From contig DAHWKJ010000030.1 of the NCBI GenBank assembly GCA_027343695.1, forward strand, positions 56,650 through 120,649: a stretch of DNA of 64,000 nucleotides. The letters are read 5' to 3'. The position numbers and the translations under genes were made by a program. The DNA comes from Sulfobacillus sp. (GTDB lineage Bacteria; Bacillota; Sulfobacillia; Sulfobacillales; Sulfobacillaceae). Every line of letters starts with the position of its first letter. The first letter of the stretch is position 1. This document shows, piece by piece, positions 10,349 through 21,082 of this stretch. The notes below the pieces were generated by a model. The model saw nothing but the letters and a program-made list of their open reading frames with translations, was not told the DNA's origin and made no database searches.

Positions 10349-10864
10349 GTGACTCGCAAAAAAAACGGATGGTTAGAGATCGTAGAGACGGTGGTGCTGG
10401 CGTTTGTACTGGCATTTTTAATCCGTACCTTTGTATTTGAATCGTTTCAGGTTCAGGGCATTTCCATGGAACCTACGTTACAAAATCACTATCGGGTCCT
10501 GGTGAACAAACTTATTTATGATTTTGAAACGCCGAAAACTGGACAGGTGGTGGTCTTTCGTTCGCCTGTTATTAAGAATCAAGATTGGATCAAGCGGGTG
10601 ATTGGGGTGCCTGGAGATGTGATCAGTGTGCGAAACAATGTGGTGTATATCAATGGGAAACGATATCATGAACCATTTTTGAAGTATCGTCAGTCCATCA
10701 ATGTGGCACCGGTCAAAGTACCGCCGGGCGAGCTCTGGGTCGAGGGTGACAACCGCCCAAAGAGTTTTGATAGCCGCTATTTTGGGTTTTTGCCGATGAA
10801 GAATCTGACGGGCCAGGCGTTTTTGATTTGGTGGCCACTTTCTCAGTTCCGGTGGTTACAATAG
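10349..10864 (+). CDS. lepB: Signal peptidase I
   Basis: GISMEPTLQ (catalytic Ser), VVVFRSP..KNQDWIKRVIGVPGD (catalytic Lys), EGDNRPKSFDSRYFG. GTG 10349 after ggagggg. Confidence 0.93.
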   Translation: MTRKKNGWLEIVETVVLAFVLAFLIRTFVFESFQVQGISMEPTLQNHYRVLVNKLIYDFETPKTGQVVVFRSPVIKNQDWIKRVIGVPGDVISVRNNVVYINGKRYHEPFLKYRQSINVAPVKVPPGELWVEGDNRPKSFDSRYFGFLPMKNLTGQAFLIWWPLSQFRWLQ

Positions 10865-10868
10865 ACCT

Positions 10869-11636
10869 ATGGGGAAAACACAGTCGTGGTATCCAGGACA
10901 TATGGTGGCAACCCAGAAAATCATTCGCGAGTTGGCCCCTTATTTAACTGCATTTATTGAACTGGTGGACGCGAGGGCTCCGGAATTGACACGGCACGGA
11001 CCGATGGGAGCTTGGGTTGGTAAGACTCCCAGGATTGTGGTGCTCAATAAAGCAGAACTGGCCGATCCGGCCACCACGGATACATGGATGCGATGGTACC
11101 GGGAGCGAGGGGCTGGAGCGGTGGCGTTGTCGGCGACCAGTCCTAAGGCCGATCGGGTGTTGCGGACGGCCATTACAGAGCGATTGCCGGCACCGTATCG
11201 GTTGGCCGTGGTAGGATTGCCAAACCTGGGGAAATCGACGCTGCTAAACCGCATGGTCGGAAAAAACAGGGTGGCTACGGGGGCTAAGCCGGGGGTGACG
11301 CGCGGGCCCCAATGGATTCGTCTTGATGGAGGTTGGGAGTGGCTCGATCTTCCCGGAGTAGTGACACCATCCCGATCGAAGGATTGGCGCCTTAAGGTTT
11401 TAGGGGTGGTCCCGGCCACGCCGGAAGAAATGGAAGATTTGGCAGAGAAGGCCTGGAGTCGAATCCATCCAGAAGAAACCGATCCCGAGGCATGGGTAGA
11501 GTGGGGGCGGCGACGAGGATTCCTAACTGCCGGGGCAGCGGTTGATCGTCACCGGACAGCTCAAGCGGTGCTCATAGGGGTGCGGGACGGGCAGTTTGGC
11601 AGACAGAGCTGGGAAGTGCCGTCCGATGCCCCGTAA
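10869..11636 (+). CDS. rbgA: Ribosome biogenesis GTPase RbgA/YlqF (circularly permuted)
   Basis: WYPGHMVATQKIIRE...LVDARAPELTRHGPM...VLNKAELAD...VGLPNLGKSTLLNRMVG...GVTRGPQWIRL. Confidence 0.93.
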   Translation: MGKTQSWYPGHMVATQKIIRELAPYLTAFIELVDARAPELTRHGPMGAWVGKTPRIVVLNKAELADPATTDTWMRWYRERGAGAVALSATSPKADRVLRTAITERLPAPYRLAVVGLPNLGKSTLLNRMVGKNRVATGAKPGVTRGPQWIRLDGGWEWLDLPGVVTPSRSKDWRLKVLGVVPATPEEMEDLAEKAWSRIHPEETDPEAWVEWGRRRGFLTAGAAVDRHRTAQAVLIGVRDGQFGRQSWEVPSDAP

Positions 11637-12264
11637 GCACACACCGATGGCACTATGGCAGTTGTGGCAAACGCTATCTCAGATTGAACAGTCGCATTGG
11701 GACCGACAACGTTTGGTGGCGGGAGTGGATGAGGTGGGACGCGGTCCTTTGGCCGGCCCCGTGGTGGCGGCAGCCGTGATTTTAGACCCGTCTTCGCCAA
11801 TCCTTGGCGTTCACGATTCCAAGCTTCTTAGTGCCCACCAACGCGCCTCCTTGTACCCAGAAATTCTCAGTCGTGCACTCAGCGTCGGGGTAGGCATGGT
11901 GGGGCCACGCACTATCGAACGAATTAATATCTTGGAAGCTTCTCGTCAGGCCATGCAGCGGGCGCTCAGTGCGTTGTCGGTGGTGCCCGATGTAGTCCTA
12001 ACGGACGCGATGCGAGTCCACGGCGATTGGCGGGTCGAAGCGCTGGTTCATGGTGACAGATTGTCCGTTAGTATCGGAGCGGCTTCGATCGTGGCCAAGG
12101 TAATTCGGGATCGATACATGGATGCTTTGGATGCCACTTATCCCGATTATGGGTTCTCCCAACATAAAGGATATCCGACGCTCCAGCATCGTGCGATTCT
12201 TGCCCAAATGGGCCCGACGCCCTGTCATCGGGCCACGTTTCATTGGGAATATCGTCAAGGGTGA
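11626..12264 (+). CDS. rnhB: Ribonuclease HII
   Basis: VAGVDEVGRGPLAGPVVAAAVIL...VHDSKLL...GAASIVAKVIRDRYMDALD...YGFSQHKGYPT. Confidence 0.95.
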   Translation: MPRKHTPMALWQLWQTLSQIEQSHWDRQRLVAGVDEVGRGPLAGPVVAAAVILDPSSPILGVHDSKLLSAHQRASLYPEILSRALSVGVGMVGPRTIERINILEASRQAMQRALSALSVVPDVVLTDAMRVHGDWRVEALVHGDRLSVSIGAASIVAKVIRDRYMDALDATYPDYGFSQHKGYPTLQHRAILAQMGPTPCHRATFHWEYRQG

Positions 12265-12296
12265 AGAAAAGGAAGACGGGCCCTTCCGGGCCCGTC
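12262..12296 (-). terminator. Intrinsic terminator for the minus-strand NlpC/P60 gene
   Basis: GACGGGCCC-ttcc-GGGCCCGTC (12275-12296); on the minus strand followed by TTCCTTTTCTTC. Confidence 0.7.
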
Positions 12297-12312
12297 GACA
12301 CGTCTATTGCAG

Positions 12313-13428
12313 CTAGGGCTGTATGACGCCTGCCCCATAGTAATGGTTGACCCAATACACGTTATTGAGATTCTGAATCATGACGGTTTGTCCCGGGGCG
12401 GGGGCATCGATAAAGGCCTGTCGATAGCCGCCTGCGGATCCAACGTAGATTCCTACATGACTGGCACCCGATGCATACGTATTGAAAAACACCAGGTCTC
12501 CGGGCACTAAAGCGGATTTCGCTATCGGTTTGGCGAAAGCGAACTGTGCCCAAGTCGTTCGGGGAATATTGACGCCATTCTTCGCAAAGACAAACTGGGT
12601 AAACCCGGAACAATCGAATCCTTGGGGTGTGGTGCCCCCCCATAGATAGGGCGCTCCCAAATAAGCCTTTGCGGTATCCACCAAAGCCTGGCCGAAGGAG
12701 GTGGGACTGGATTGGACTGGGAGTGAGACACTCGATGACGCCCCGCCACTGGCAGACGCTGGGGTTCCACGCACTTCTAGCAGTTGGCCGATTTCTAGTA
12801 AATTTGGGTTGGATAAGTGATTGAGTTGAGCCAAGGACTGCCAAGTCATGGAGAAACGCGCCGCAATCATGGATAGGGTGTCGCCAGCCTGAACACGATA
12901 GGTGCTAGGGGAAGCTGGTTGCAGAGCGGGGGCCACGTTGGCAGTCTGAGCGGTGCCTGTAACCTGAAGGACTTGACCGACGGCGAGCCAATTGGGATTG
13001 GCGAGATGGTTAAGCTGAGCTAAGGTCACCCATGAAGTGTGAAAGCGCAAGGCAATTGCACTGAGGGTGTCTCCAGGTCGTACCGTGTACGTTGAGCGCG
13101 ACTGGTATGCAACGCTAAACGTCGGGGATGCTGAGGTCGACCCGGCTGCACTGGGGCTTAGGGCACCCTCGGTTTGGGGGCCGACCATACCGTCAACGGT
13201 CAATCGATGCGACGACTGAAAGTCACGCACCGCAGTCTCGGTTAAGACACCAAAGTATCCGGTGATGGGAAGATGGAATCCTGAGCGATCTAACCGTCGT
13301 TGGAGTTGAGAAACCGCGGGACCACGTTGCCCTTGATAAATGTAGGGGGCGATCCAAGCCGCGTGGGCCAACGGGCCCGCCCACAATAACGGTGCCAGAA
13401 TGGACCCGGCAATCAGTTTATACCGCAT
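12313..13428 (-). CDS. Secreted peptidoglycan endopeptidase: signal peptide, PG-binding domain, two LysM, NlpC/P60
   Basis: RGPAVSQLQRRLDRSGF..GYFGVLTETAVRDFQ; LysM repeats YTVRPGDTLSAIALRF and YRVQAGDTLSMIAARF; NlpC/P60 FDCSGFTQFVF and SHVGIYVG. Confidence 0.93.
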   Translation of the reverse strand: MRYKLIAGSILAPLLWAGPLAHAAWIAPYIYQGQRGPAVSQLQRRLDRSGFHLPITGYFGVLTETAVRDFQSSHRLTVDGMVGPQTEGALSPSAAGSTSASPTFSVAYQSRSTYTVRPGDTLSAIALRFHTSWVTLAQLNHLANPNWLAVGQVLQVTGTAQTANVAPALQPASPSTYRVQAGDTLSMIAARFSMTWQSLAQLNHLSNPNLLEIGQLLEVRGTPASASGGASSSVSLPVQSSPTSFGQALVDTAKAYLGAPYLWGGTTPQGFDCSGFTQFVFAKNGVNIPRTTWAQFAFAKPIAKSALVPGDLVFFNTYASGASHVGIYVGSAGGYRQAFIDAPAPGQTVMIQNLNNVYWVNHYYGAGVIQP

Positions 13429-13797
13429 ATGATAATACGGCTCCTTCCTTCATGTATTGCCTCCGAGGTTAGTTGGTCGGTTTGGACAGAAGGTGCCCTA
13501 CCAGGGGGTATCAAGCCCGAGGATTCACCATGATGCATCCCCCGTACGCGGCATTCGATGCGACGATTCGGCTTTGAGGAGTCAAGCTTATCCTAAGGGG
13601 GATGGGATCCGAATGTCACGTCGAATGCCGTCGACTGTGGTCGGTTGGTCATGGTTGGCGGTCGCATCTCCCCATAATGGGCCAAAGCACGTCGAATTTG
13701 ACAGACGTGGAAGAATACGGTAGTCAGGAGGAGAACTGCAGTTGCTTTGGGGAATTTTGCTATAATAGAGCAACGCGAAAGCTTGGGAGGTGCGGGA

Positions 13798-15915
13798 TTG
13801 CCGAAAGCAAAACCATTAATTATTGTGGAGTCACCAGCCAAAGCCAAGACCATTAGCCGTTTTTTGGGAAGCCGTTATCAGGTCAAGGCGTCAATGGGAC
13901 ATGTACGCGATCTCCCTAAGAGCCAGTTTGGGGTCAACGTTGAAGAAGGGTTTGCGCCCCGCTATATCACTATCCGAGGGAAAGGCCCGCTGTTGAAAGA
14001 ATTAAAGGATGCGGCCAAAAAGGCAGATCGGATCTATCTGGCAACCGACCCGGATCGAGAAGGGGAGGCCATTTCGTGGCACTTGGCAGAGGCTTTAGGG
14101 ATTCCTCCCGAAAGCACGCAACGCATCGAGTTCCACGAGATTACCAAGGATGCAGTGAGCCAGGCCATTCGCCATGCGCGACCTGTCAATATGCCTCGGG
14201 TGAATGCTCAACAAGCCCGACGGATTTTGGATCGGGTCGTCGGATATCAATTATCGCCGCTGCTCTGGCATAAGATCCGACCTGGGCTCTCTGCGGGGCG
14301 GGTACAATCCGCCGCACTAAAGCTTCTCGTCGATCGAGAAGATGCGGTGTTGGCCTTCGTGCCCCAACAATATTTTACGGTCGGCATCGAGGCGGGTAAG
14401 AAAGGTGAGGGTCTCCTGGCGGCCAGCTACGTTGGACCCAGAGGCGATAAAGGACGGATTTCTGGCGAAGACGTGGACCAAATCCTGGGGCAGGTGCCGA
14501 TAGGCACTGAACTTGTGGTTAATTCGGTTAAAACAAAAGAGCGTCGGCGGTTCCCGGCGGCACCCTTTACGACGTCAACCTTGCAGCAGGAAGCCTCTAA
14601 ACGGCTGGGATTCTCTGTTAAACGCACAATGAGTTTGGCGCAACAGTTATATGAAGGCTTGGATGTTAGTGGTGAAGGCACTGTAGGGTTGGTGACCTAT
14701 ATTCGGACTGATTCGGTGCGTATTGCGGAAAGTGCTGAACAAGAGGCGCGGCACTTCATCGAAGAGAGCTATGGTTCACTCTATTTGAAGGAAGCGGGCA
14801 CGCGGCGACCGGATCGCGATCCAGTAGGGTCTCAAGGGGCCCACGAAGCAATTCGACCGACTGTGGTGCTAAGGCATCCAGACAAATTGAAGGATAGCTT
14901 AAATCGTGACCAGCTAAGGCTCTATCGTCTCATTTGGGAGCGTTTTGTGGCCAGTCAGATGGCGCCGCAAATCTATGATGCGACGACTATTGAGCTTGAA
15001 GCGCATAGGGAAAAATTTCGGGCTCACGGATCCTTGATTAAATTCATGGGGTTTGCGGAGATTTATCAAGACACCCGTGAAGAGAGTGAATCCAAGATCG
15101 AATCCGGCGAAGACGACCCGAGTTCCAAGACGCTTCCGGCGATCGTGGAAGGTGAGCGCCTTGTGGTGCTGGACATAGCCGGACAAGAACATTTCACCGA
15201 GCCTCCGCCCCGATATACGGAAGCCAGCCTAGTGAAAACGTTAGAAGAGCTGGGCATTGGAAGGCCGTCCACGTATGCTCCTATTATTGATACGTTGCTC
15301 CAACGTCGTTATGTGGAACGGGCCCAACGACGTCTGGCGCCGACGGATCTAGGACGGGTCGTGGTAGAATTGCTCACCGAGTATTTCCCAGAAATCGTCA
15401 ATACGGCCTTTACGGCCGAAGTAGAGAGCCAGTTGGACCGTGTGGAAGCCAATGAAATGGCTTGGCAAAATGTGCTGACTCGGTTCTATGGGCCTTTTGC
15501 CGAAGAGTTGGCTCGGGCCGAATCAGATGTCGAAAAAATGGAATTGCCAGAGGAAGCGACCGATGAAGTGTGCGAGCGTTGTGAGAAGCCGATGACCGTC
15601 AAATACGGACGGTTTGGTAAGTTTCTGGCGTGTAGTGGATATCCCGAATGTGACTTCACCAAACCGTTTCTGGAAAAAACCCCTGCAGTGTGTCCCCGGT
15701 GTGCGCGTCCGGTTGTGGTTAGGAGAACACGAAAGGGCCGCACGTTTTACGGGTGTAGCGGATATCCCGAATGTGACTTTGTGACGTGGAACCAGCCTAC
15801 GGACAAAAGATGTCCGCAATGCGGATCCTCGATGGCGGTTAAGCACCGTGGTCAGCGGGAAAGTGTCCTGTGTCTCAAGGAGGGATGCGGTTATGAGTCA
15901 GAACAAGCGCAGTGA
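13798..15915 (+). CDS. topA: DNA topoisomerase I
   Basis: KPLIIVESPAKAKTISRFLG, ATDPDREGEAISWHLAEAL, GLVTYIRTDS, C-terminal C4 zinc ribbons. TTG 13798 with RBS gggaggtg preferred; a TATAAT at 13761-13766 lies inside the track ORF's extension. Confidence 0.95.
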   Translation: MPKAKPLIIVESPAKAKTISRFLGSRYQVKASMGHVRDLPKSQFGVNVEEGFAPRYITIRGKGPLLKELKDAAKKADRIYLATDPDREGEAISWHLAEALGIPPESTQRIEFHEITKDAVSQAIRHARPVNMPRVNAQQARRILDRVVGYQLSPLLWHKIRPGLSAGRVQSAALKLLVDREDAVLAFVPQQYFTVGIEAGKKGEGLLAASYVGPRGDKGRISGEDVDQILGQVPIGTELVVNSVKTKERRRFPAAPFTTSTLQQEASKRLGFSVKRTMSLAQQLYEGLDVSGEGTVGLVTYIRTDSVRIAESAEQEARHFIEESYGSLYLKEAGTRRPDRDPVGSQGAHEAIRPTVVLRHPDKLKDSLNRDQLRLYRLIWERFVASQMAPQIYDATTIELEAHREKFRAHGSLIKFMGFAEIYQDTREESESKIESGEDDPSSKTLPAIVEGERLVVLDIAGQEHFTEPPPRYTEASLVKTLEELGIGRPSTYAPIIDTLLQRRYVERAQRRLAPTDLGRVVVELLTEYFPEIVNTAFTAEVESQLDRVEANEMAWQNVLTRFYGPFAEELARAESDVEKMELPEEATDEVCERCEKPMTVKYGRFGKFLACSGYPECDFTKPFLEKTPAVCPRCARPVVVRRTRKGRTFYGCSGYPECDFVTWNQPTDKRCPQCGSSMAVKHRGQRESVLCLKEGCGYESEQAQ
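15637..15779 (+). repeat. Two 20-bp identical copies inside adjacent TopA zinc ribbons
   Basis: GGATATCCCGAATGTGACTT at 15637-15656 and 15760-15779, encoding (G)YPECDF. Confidence 0.85.
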
Positions 15916-17254
15916 CTCGGTCACCGTAGTGGGGGGTGGGTTGGCGGGATCCGAAGCGGCGTGGCAATTGGCCGAGCGGGGCGTGTCCGTGGAACTGTAT
16001 GAAATGCGCCCGGTAGCGATGACGGACGCTCACGTCACCAACCGGCTCGGGGAGTTGGTGTGTTCGAATTCTTTAGGGAGTACCTTGGGCAACACACCAG
16101 GGGCGCTGTTAAAGGACGAAATGCGACATTTTGATTCTTTGGTGCTGAAAGCCGGACAGTATGCACAGGTGCCAGGAGGGTCGGCTCTCACCGTGGACCG
16201 CGATCGGTTTCAGGACTGGATTACGGAAACTCTGGAGGCGCATCCTCGGGTGCATATCCATCGGGATGTCGTGCGGGAGATTCCCCAAGGTCCGGTCATT
16301 GTTGCGACGGGTCCGTTAACACACGATGCATTGAGTCAGGCCCTCCAAAACTTACTCGGGGACACCTTTTTGTCATTCTATGATGCGGCCGCACCCATCG
16401 TCCTGACTGAATCGGTGGACATGCGCCACGCATTTTGGGGTTCTCGGGAGGGGTCTGAGGACTACCTCAACTGCCCCTTGACCAAACCCGAATACCTGAA
16501 TTTCTATGAGGCACTCATCAGTGCGGAACAGCACCCGCGTCACGAATTTGAAGCCGATACCAAATTTTTTGAAGGATGTTTGCCTATTGAAGAACTCGCA
16601 CGGCGCGGGGTCAGGACGCCCCTCTTTGGGCCCTTAAAGCCCATGGGATTGTCCAATCCGTTTGAAGAGGGGAGACGTCCCTACGCGGTGGTGCAATTAC
16701 GGCAAGACAATGCAGCGGGCTCTTTGATGAGTATGGTAGGATTCCAAACCAATTTACGTTGGGGCGAACAAAAACGAGTATTTTCCCTGATACCCGCCTT
16801 GCAGGCCGCTGAATTTGTTCGGTATGGCGTCATGCATAAGAACACTTATTTAAAATCTCCGAAATTTCTCCAACCGAGCTTTAACACCCGATTCCGCGAT
16901 GATTTGTGGTTTGCCGGACAAATGACCGGGGTGGAAGGCTATGTGGAATCCGCCGCAACAGGAATTATGGCGGCCATCAACGCGTCGCGCTGGATTCGTG
17001 GAGAAGAACTCGTCGTCTGGCCTCGGGACACCATGATGGGCGCACTAGCCTATTATGTCACGCACACCAATCCCGCACATTTCCAGCCGATGAATGCCAA
17101 CTTCGGTCTATTCCCAGATGCCCCGGATGCGACGGTAGTGCGGGACAAGAAGCAGCGCCGTGAAATCATGCGGCAAAGAGCCCTGAATTCCCTTGAATCC
17201 TGGGGCCTACAGCAGTGGTTACTGACGCCTCAGGATCGTGGGCGTATGCTATGA
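15893..17254 (+). CDS. trmFO: Methylenetetrahydrofolate-tRNA-(uracil-5-)-methyltransferase TrmFO
   Basis: VTVVGGGLAGSEAAWQLAERGVSVELYEMRP...ELVCSNSLGS...GQMTGVEGYVESAATGIMAAINA. Confidence 0.95.
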   Translation: MSQNKRSDSVTVVGGGLAGSEAAWQLAERGVSVELYEMRPVAMTDAHVTNRLGELVCSNSLGSTLGNTPGALLKDEMRHFDSLVLKAGQYAQVPGGSALTVDRDRFQDWITETLEAHPRVHIHRDVVREIPQGPVIVATGPLTHDALSQALQNLLGDTFLSFYDAAAPIVLTESVDMRHAFWGSREGSEDYLNCPLTKPEYLNFYEALISAEQHPRHEFEADTKFFEGCLPIEELARRGVRTPLFGPLKPMGLSNPFEEGRRPYAVVQLRQDNAAGSLMSMVGFQTNLRWGEQKRVFSLIPALQAAEFVRYGVMHKNTYLKSPKFLQPSFNTRFRDDLWFAGQMTGVEGYVESAATGIMAAINASRWIRGEELVVWPRDTMMGALAYYVTHTNPAHFQPMNANFGLFPDAPDATVVRDKKQRREIMRQRALNSLESWGLQQWLLTPQDRGRML

Positions 17255-18132
17255 GTGAGGGCCTCATTGACCAATATTTAAGATACTTGGCCGCCGTGGA
17301 AGGATGCTCCGAACATACCCTAAGGGCCTATCGCTCTGACCTTGAGCAGTTCCAGCTTCAAGTGGGCAGCTTATTAATGGTTGACGCCAAACGGATACGG
17401 CGCTGGCTTATGGAATTAGGTGAATCCGGCATGGCGGCGCGGACGGTTGCTCGCAAGTTATCCGTGGTGCGATCTTGCTTTCGATATTGTGAAAGAGAAG
17501 GAATTCGGGATAATCCGGCACGTCGTATCCTCGCGCCTCGGTTTCGCGCTCGTTTACCGAGGGTGTTGACGATGGATGAGATGGCCGCCATGATGGAGAC
17601 GGCGATAAAGGGACGTGGGGCCTTAGGGATTCGAAACTGGGCCATCGTCGAGACCCTCTATGGCGCTGGGCTCCGTAGCCAGGAGGCCACCGGGATGGAC
17701 CTAAAAGATATGGACCTGGATCAAGGCATCATTCGGGTGGCGGGTAAGGGGGGTAAACCACGAGAAGTGCCGATCGGATCCTATGGAGTTCGGGCACTGA
17801 CCCAATACGTCAAGGAGGCTCGTCCTCAGTTGGTCCGGCACAGTACCATGGCAGTGTTTTTGAATCATCGGGGCGGCCGCTTAACGACCCGCAGCTTACG
17901 GCGTATTGTCAAGGCTACCATGTTAAAATCGGCTGCCCACAGAAACGTAAGCCCGCATTGGTTGAGACACTCCTACGCTACCCACTTGTTGATGAATGGA
18001 GCCGACCTTCGGGTAGTGCAAGAATTGTTGGGGCACGCCAGTCTTAAAACCACCCAGATTTATACGCATATTTCGCAAGATCAACTCACCCGAGTGTACC
18101 AAAATACGCATCCTCGGGCGCATCAGACGTAG
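17251..18132 (+). CDS. xerC: Tyrosine recombinase XerC (CodV-like)
   Basis: LYGAGLRSQEATGMDLKDMD...HWLRHSYATHLLMNGADLRVVQELLGHASLKTTQIYTH; adjacent to hslVU-codY. Confidence 0.92.
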   Translation: MSEGLIDQYLRYLAAVEGCSEHTLRAYRSDLEQFQLQVGSLLMVDAKRIRRWLMELGESGMAARTVARKLSVVRSCFRYCEREGIRDNPARRILAPRFRARLPRVLTMDEMAAMMETAIKGRGALGIRNWAIVETLYGAGLRSQEATGMDLKDMDLDQGIIRVAGKGGKPREVPIGSYGVRALTQYVKEARPQLVRHSTMAVFLNHRGGRLTTRSLRRIVKATMLKSAAHRNVSPHWLRHSYATHLLMNGADLRVVQELLGHASLKTTQIYTHISQDQLTRVYQNTHPRAHQT

Positions 18133-18156
18133 TCATCAGATAGGGGGAGGAATCCA

Positions 18157-18705
18157 ATGGGAGAGAGTCAATTTCATGGTACCACCATCTTAGGCATGGT
18201 CAAAGACGGCCGAGCGGTAATCGGCGGCGATGGCCAGGTTACCTTTGGACAAAACACGGTGATGAAGCACACCGCGCGCAAGGTCCGACGACTCTACCAT
18301 GGAGCTATTTTGGCAGGATTTGCAGGAGCCGTAGCTGACGCATTAACCTTATTCGAACGATTTGAGGGCAAATTAGAAGAACACCACGGCAATTTGTCTC
18401 GGGCTGCAGTAGCGCTGAGTCGGGAATGGCGGACCGACAGGATGTTAGGGAAATTGGAAGCGTTGCTTATTGTGGCGGACAAATCGGATCTGTTCATCCT
18501 ATCGGGAACGGGAGAGGTGATTGAACCCGACGATCAAATCGCCGCTGTTGGATCGGGCGGGAGCTATGCCCTAGCTGCGGCACGGGCTTTTGCGTCGTTG
18601 GAAAATCCGCCGGCGATCGATGATGTGGTACGGCGGGCGCTCGACATCGCCGCGGATATTTGCATATACACGAATCATCACCTGACCATCGAAACGCTTG
18701 AATAG
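18157..18705 (+). CDS. hslV: ATP-dependent protease subunit HslV (CodW-like)
   Basis: [42 protein letters not shown]...[16 protein letters not shown]. Confidence 0.95.
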   Translation: MGESQFHGTTILGMVKDGRAVIGGDGQVTFGQNTVMKHTARKVRRLYHGAILAGFAGAVADALTLFERFEGKLEEHHGNLSRAAVALSREWRTDRMLGKLEALLIVADKSDLFILSGTGEVIEPDDQIAAVGSGGSYALAAARAFASLENPPAIDDVVRRALDIAADICIYTNHHLTIETLE

Positions 18706-18728
18706 GACTAGCGGAGGGAGATCTCATC

Positions 18729-20138
18729 ATGGATGAAGCGCTTTTAACACCCAAACGAATCGTAGAGGAATTGGACCGACATATCGTCGGTCAGCATGAT
18801 GCCAAGCGTGCGGTGGCCATTGCCTTACGGCATCGCTGGCGCCGGAGCCGACTAGAACCCGAATTACAGGACGAGATTACTCCAAAAAACATCTTAATGA
18901 TTGGGCCCACAGGGGTCGGTAAAACCGAGGTGGCCAGGAGACTCGCGCGACTGCTTCGCGTGCCGTTCATTAAGGTCGAAGCCACGAAGTTTACTGAAGT
19001 CGGGTATGTCGGCCGTGATGTCGATGCCATGATACGGGACCTCGTCGAGACCAGCGTCCGGATGGTGAAAGAAGAACGTACTCAATCGGTTAAAGACCGC
19101 GCGGAGCGGGCTGCCGAAGACCGCATTGTGGAGGCCCTGGTCCCGGATCCAGTCGATGACTCAGCCCCCAAAAACCCGTTTGAAGCGATTTTTAGTGGGG
19201 CAGGCGGCAATTACCAAAATAAACGACCGGTCGATTTCGAAGAGCGTCGACGGATTGAAGAAGATCGACGAAAGGTCCGGGAAAAACTCCGGTTAAAAGC
19301 TATGGAACACGACCTGGTGGAAGTGGATGTAGAAGATGCCGGACCCCAGATGCCGATGTTGGGCAATATGCCAGGGGCTGAAGATAATCAAATGAATCTC
19401 GGTGAAATGTTTGGTAATTTGCTGCCTAAACGGACCAAACGACGGAAAATGACAGTGTCCGAGGCGCGAAAAATTCTGACGCAAGAAGAAGCTCAAAAAT
19501 TGATCGACACCGATGCGGCCAATGCCGATGCCCTGTGGCGTGCCGAGCAGCAGGGGATCATTTTCATCGATGAATTTGATAAGATTGCGTCCTCGAGCCA
19601 CGACGGTCGGGGGCCGGATGTGAGCCGAGAGGGCGTCCAACGCGATATTCTCCCGATTGTGGAGGGATCGACTGTGAACACGAAGTATGGCCCGGTAAAG
19701 ACCGATCACATCTTATTTATCGCAGCCGGAGCCTTTCACGTATCCAAGCCCAGTGATCTTATTCCCGAGTTGCAAGGTCGATTTCCGATCCGGGTGGAGT
19801 TTACCGCGCTGACCGAACAGGACTTTTATGCGATTTTAACCGAGCCGAAGAATTCTCTCATTGCGCAATACCAGGCCTTATTAGGCGCCGAAGGAGTAGA
19901 GGTGCGGTTTGAAGATGACGCGTTGTGGGCCATGGCGCGGTATGCGGATCGCGTCAATCGGGACACCGAGAACATCGGGGCCCGACGTCTACACACCATT
20001 CTGGAGAAGGTTTTGGAAGAACTCAGTTTCGAGGCTCCTGACCTTAAAGGACAAGTGATTCCGATTACCGCGGCCTATGTGGACCAACGTTTGGCTGGCA
20101 TCGCGGATAATATTGACATTAATCGGTATATACTCTGA
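18729..20138 (+). CDS. hslU: ATP-dependent protease ATPase subunit HslU (CodX-like)
   Basis: [58 protein letters not shown]-term NIDINRYIL. Confidence 0.96.
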   Translation: MDEALLTPKRIVEELDRHIVGQHDAKRAVAIALRHRWRRSRLEPELQDEITPKNILMIGPTGVGKTEVARRLARLLRVPFIKVEATKFTEVGYVGRDVDAMIRDLVETSVRMVKEERTQSVKDRAERAAEDRIVEALVPDPVDDSAPKNPFEAIFSGAGGNYQNKRPVDFEERRRIEEDRRKVREKLRLKAMEHDLVEVDVEDAGPQMPMLGNMPGAEDNQMNLGEMFGNLLPKRTKRRKMTVSEARKILTQEEAQKLIDTDAANADALWRAEQQGIIFIDEFDKIASSSHDGRGPDVSREGVQRDILPIVEGSTVNTKYGPVKTDHILFIAAGAFHVSKPSDLIPELQGRFPIRVEFTALTEQDFYAILTEPKNSLIAQYQALLGAEGVEVRFEDDALWAMARYADRVNRDTENIGARRLHTILEKVLEELSFEAPDLKGQVIPITAAYVDQRLAGIADNIDINRYIL

Positions 20139-20170
20139 ATTTTTGCTTTCGTTATCACATTCCAATCCGT

Positions 20171-20185
20171 GAGTATGGTATACTC
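20171..20185. promoter_or_regulatory. Palindrome overlapping an extended -10-like element upstream of codY
   Basis: GAGTAT-GGT-ATACTC contains TGG-TATACT. Confidence 0.45.
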
Positions 20186-20239
20186 ATAACCGGAAATTGA
20201 AGCGATGACGAAATACGCAAACTGAGGGAGGCTTTTGTC

Positions 20240-21022
20240 GTGGAACACCTTTTAGACAAGACGCGACGTATTAACCGATTACTGCAACGCACGGCCGGGC
20301 ATCCTGTTAACTTCGAAGAGATGGCGCAGATTTTGAGCCAATTGATTGCTGCCAATGTGTACGTGGTTAGCCGTCGAGGGAAGATTCTGGGTTATTCGTT
20401 ATTAGATTCCTTCGAGTGCGATATTATGATTCGTGAAGTCCTTGGCCAGGATTCTTTTCCCCAGCCCTATAACAATGGTTTGTTGAAGGTTGATGAAACT
20501 TATCCTAATGTGTCACAAGAATCGCGTCGTTGCGTCTTCTTTCGAGATAAACAGTGTATATACGAAAATAAGATTACAACGGTGGTACCCGTTAATGGAG
20601 GCGGTGATCGCCTCGGAACGTTGGTGCTGTCGCGATTTGGCCGAGAATTTGAGGATGAGGATCTTATTTTGGCGGAATATGGCGCTACGGTCGTAGCCAT
20701 GGAGATTCTACGGTCCAAGTCCGATGAGCTCGACATGGAAGCTCGCAAAAAAGCGGCGGTTAAGGTTGCGATTGACACGCTTTCATACTCCGAGCTCGAA
20801 GCTGTCCAGCATATCTTCGAGGAATTGGGTGGCGAAGAAGGATTGTTGGTGGCCTCCAAGATTGCGGACCGGGTGGGCATTACGCGTTCGGTGATTGTGA
20901 ATGCCCTGCGGAAGTTTGAATCCGCCGGAGTTATCGAATCGCGGTCGTTGGGCATGAAGGGTACTCATATCCGGGTGTTAAACGATCGACTCATGCCGGA
21001 GCTCAAAAAGCTTCATCGTTAA
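20240..21022 (+). CDS. codY: GTP-sensing transcriptional repressor CodY
   Basis: [17 protein letters not shown]...[44 protein letters not shown]. Confidence 0.96.
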   Translation: MEHLLDKTRRINRLLQRTAGHPVNFEEMAQILSQLIAANVYVVSRRGKILGYSLLDSFECDIMIREVLGQDSFPQPYNNGLLKVDETYPNVSQESRRCVFFRDKQCIYENKITTVVPVNGGGDRLGTLVLSRFGREFEDEDLILAEYGATVVAMEILRSKSDELDMEARKKAAVKVAIDTLSYSELEAVQHIFEELGGEEGLLVASKIADRVGITRSVIVNALRKFESAGVIESRSLGMKGTHIRVLNDRLMPELKKLHR

Positions 21023-21050
21023 ACCCCAAGTAACCGTCCAAAGAATGGAG

Positions 21051-21080
21051 GAGGGTGTCCGGTATGAACCGGGCACCCTC
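21051..21080 (+). terminator. Hairpin between convergent codY and the GT51 gene
   Basis: GAGGGTGTCCGGT-atga-ACCGGGCACCCTC, 13 bp with one G-U pair. Confidence 0.65.
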
Positions 21081-21082
21081 GT

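Noticed and set aside
12362-12844. 160-aa minus-strand ORF nested in the NlpC/P60 gene
   Set aside because: Same-strand alternate frame of a gene with clear LysM and NlpC/P60 motifs; no independent evidence.
13457-13723. Small ORFs between the LysM gene and topA
   Set aside because: Overlap each other on both strands, lack good RBSs, and sit in probable promoter DNA.
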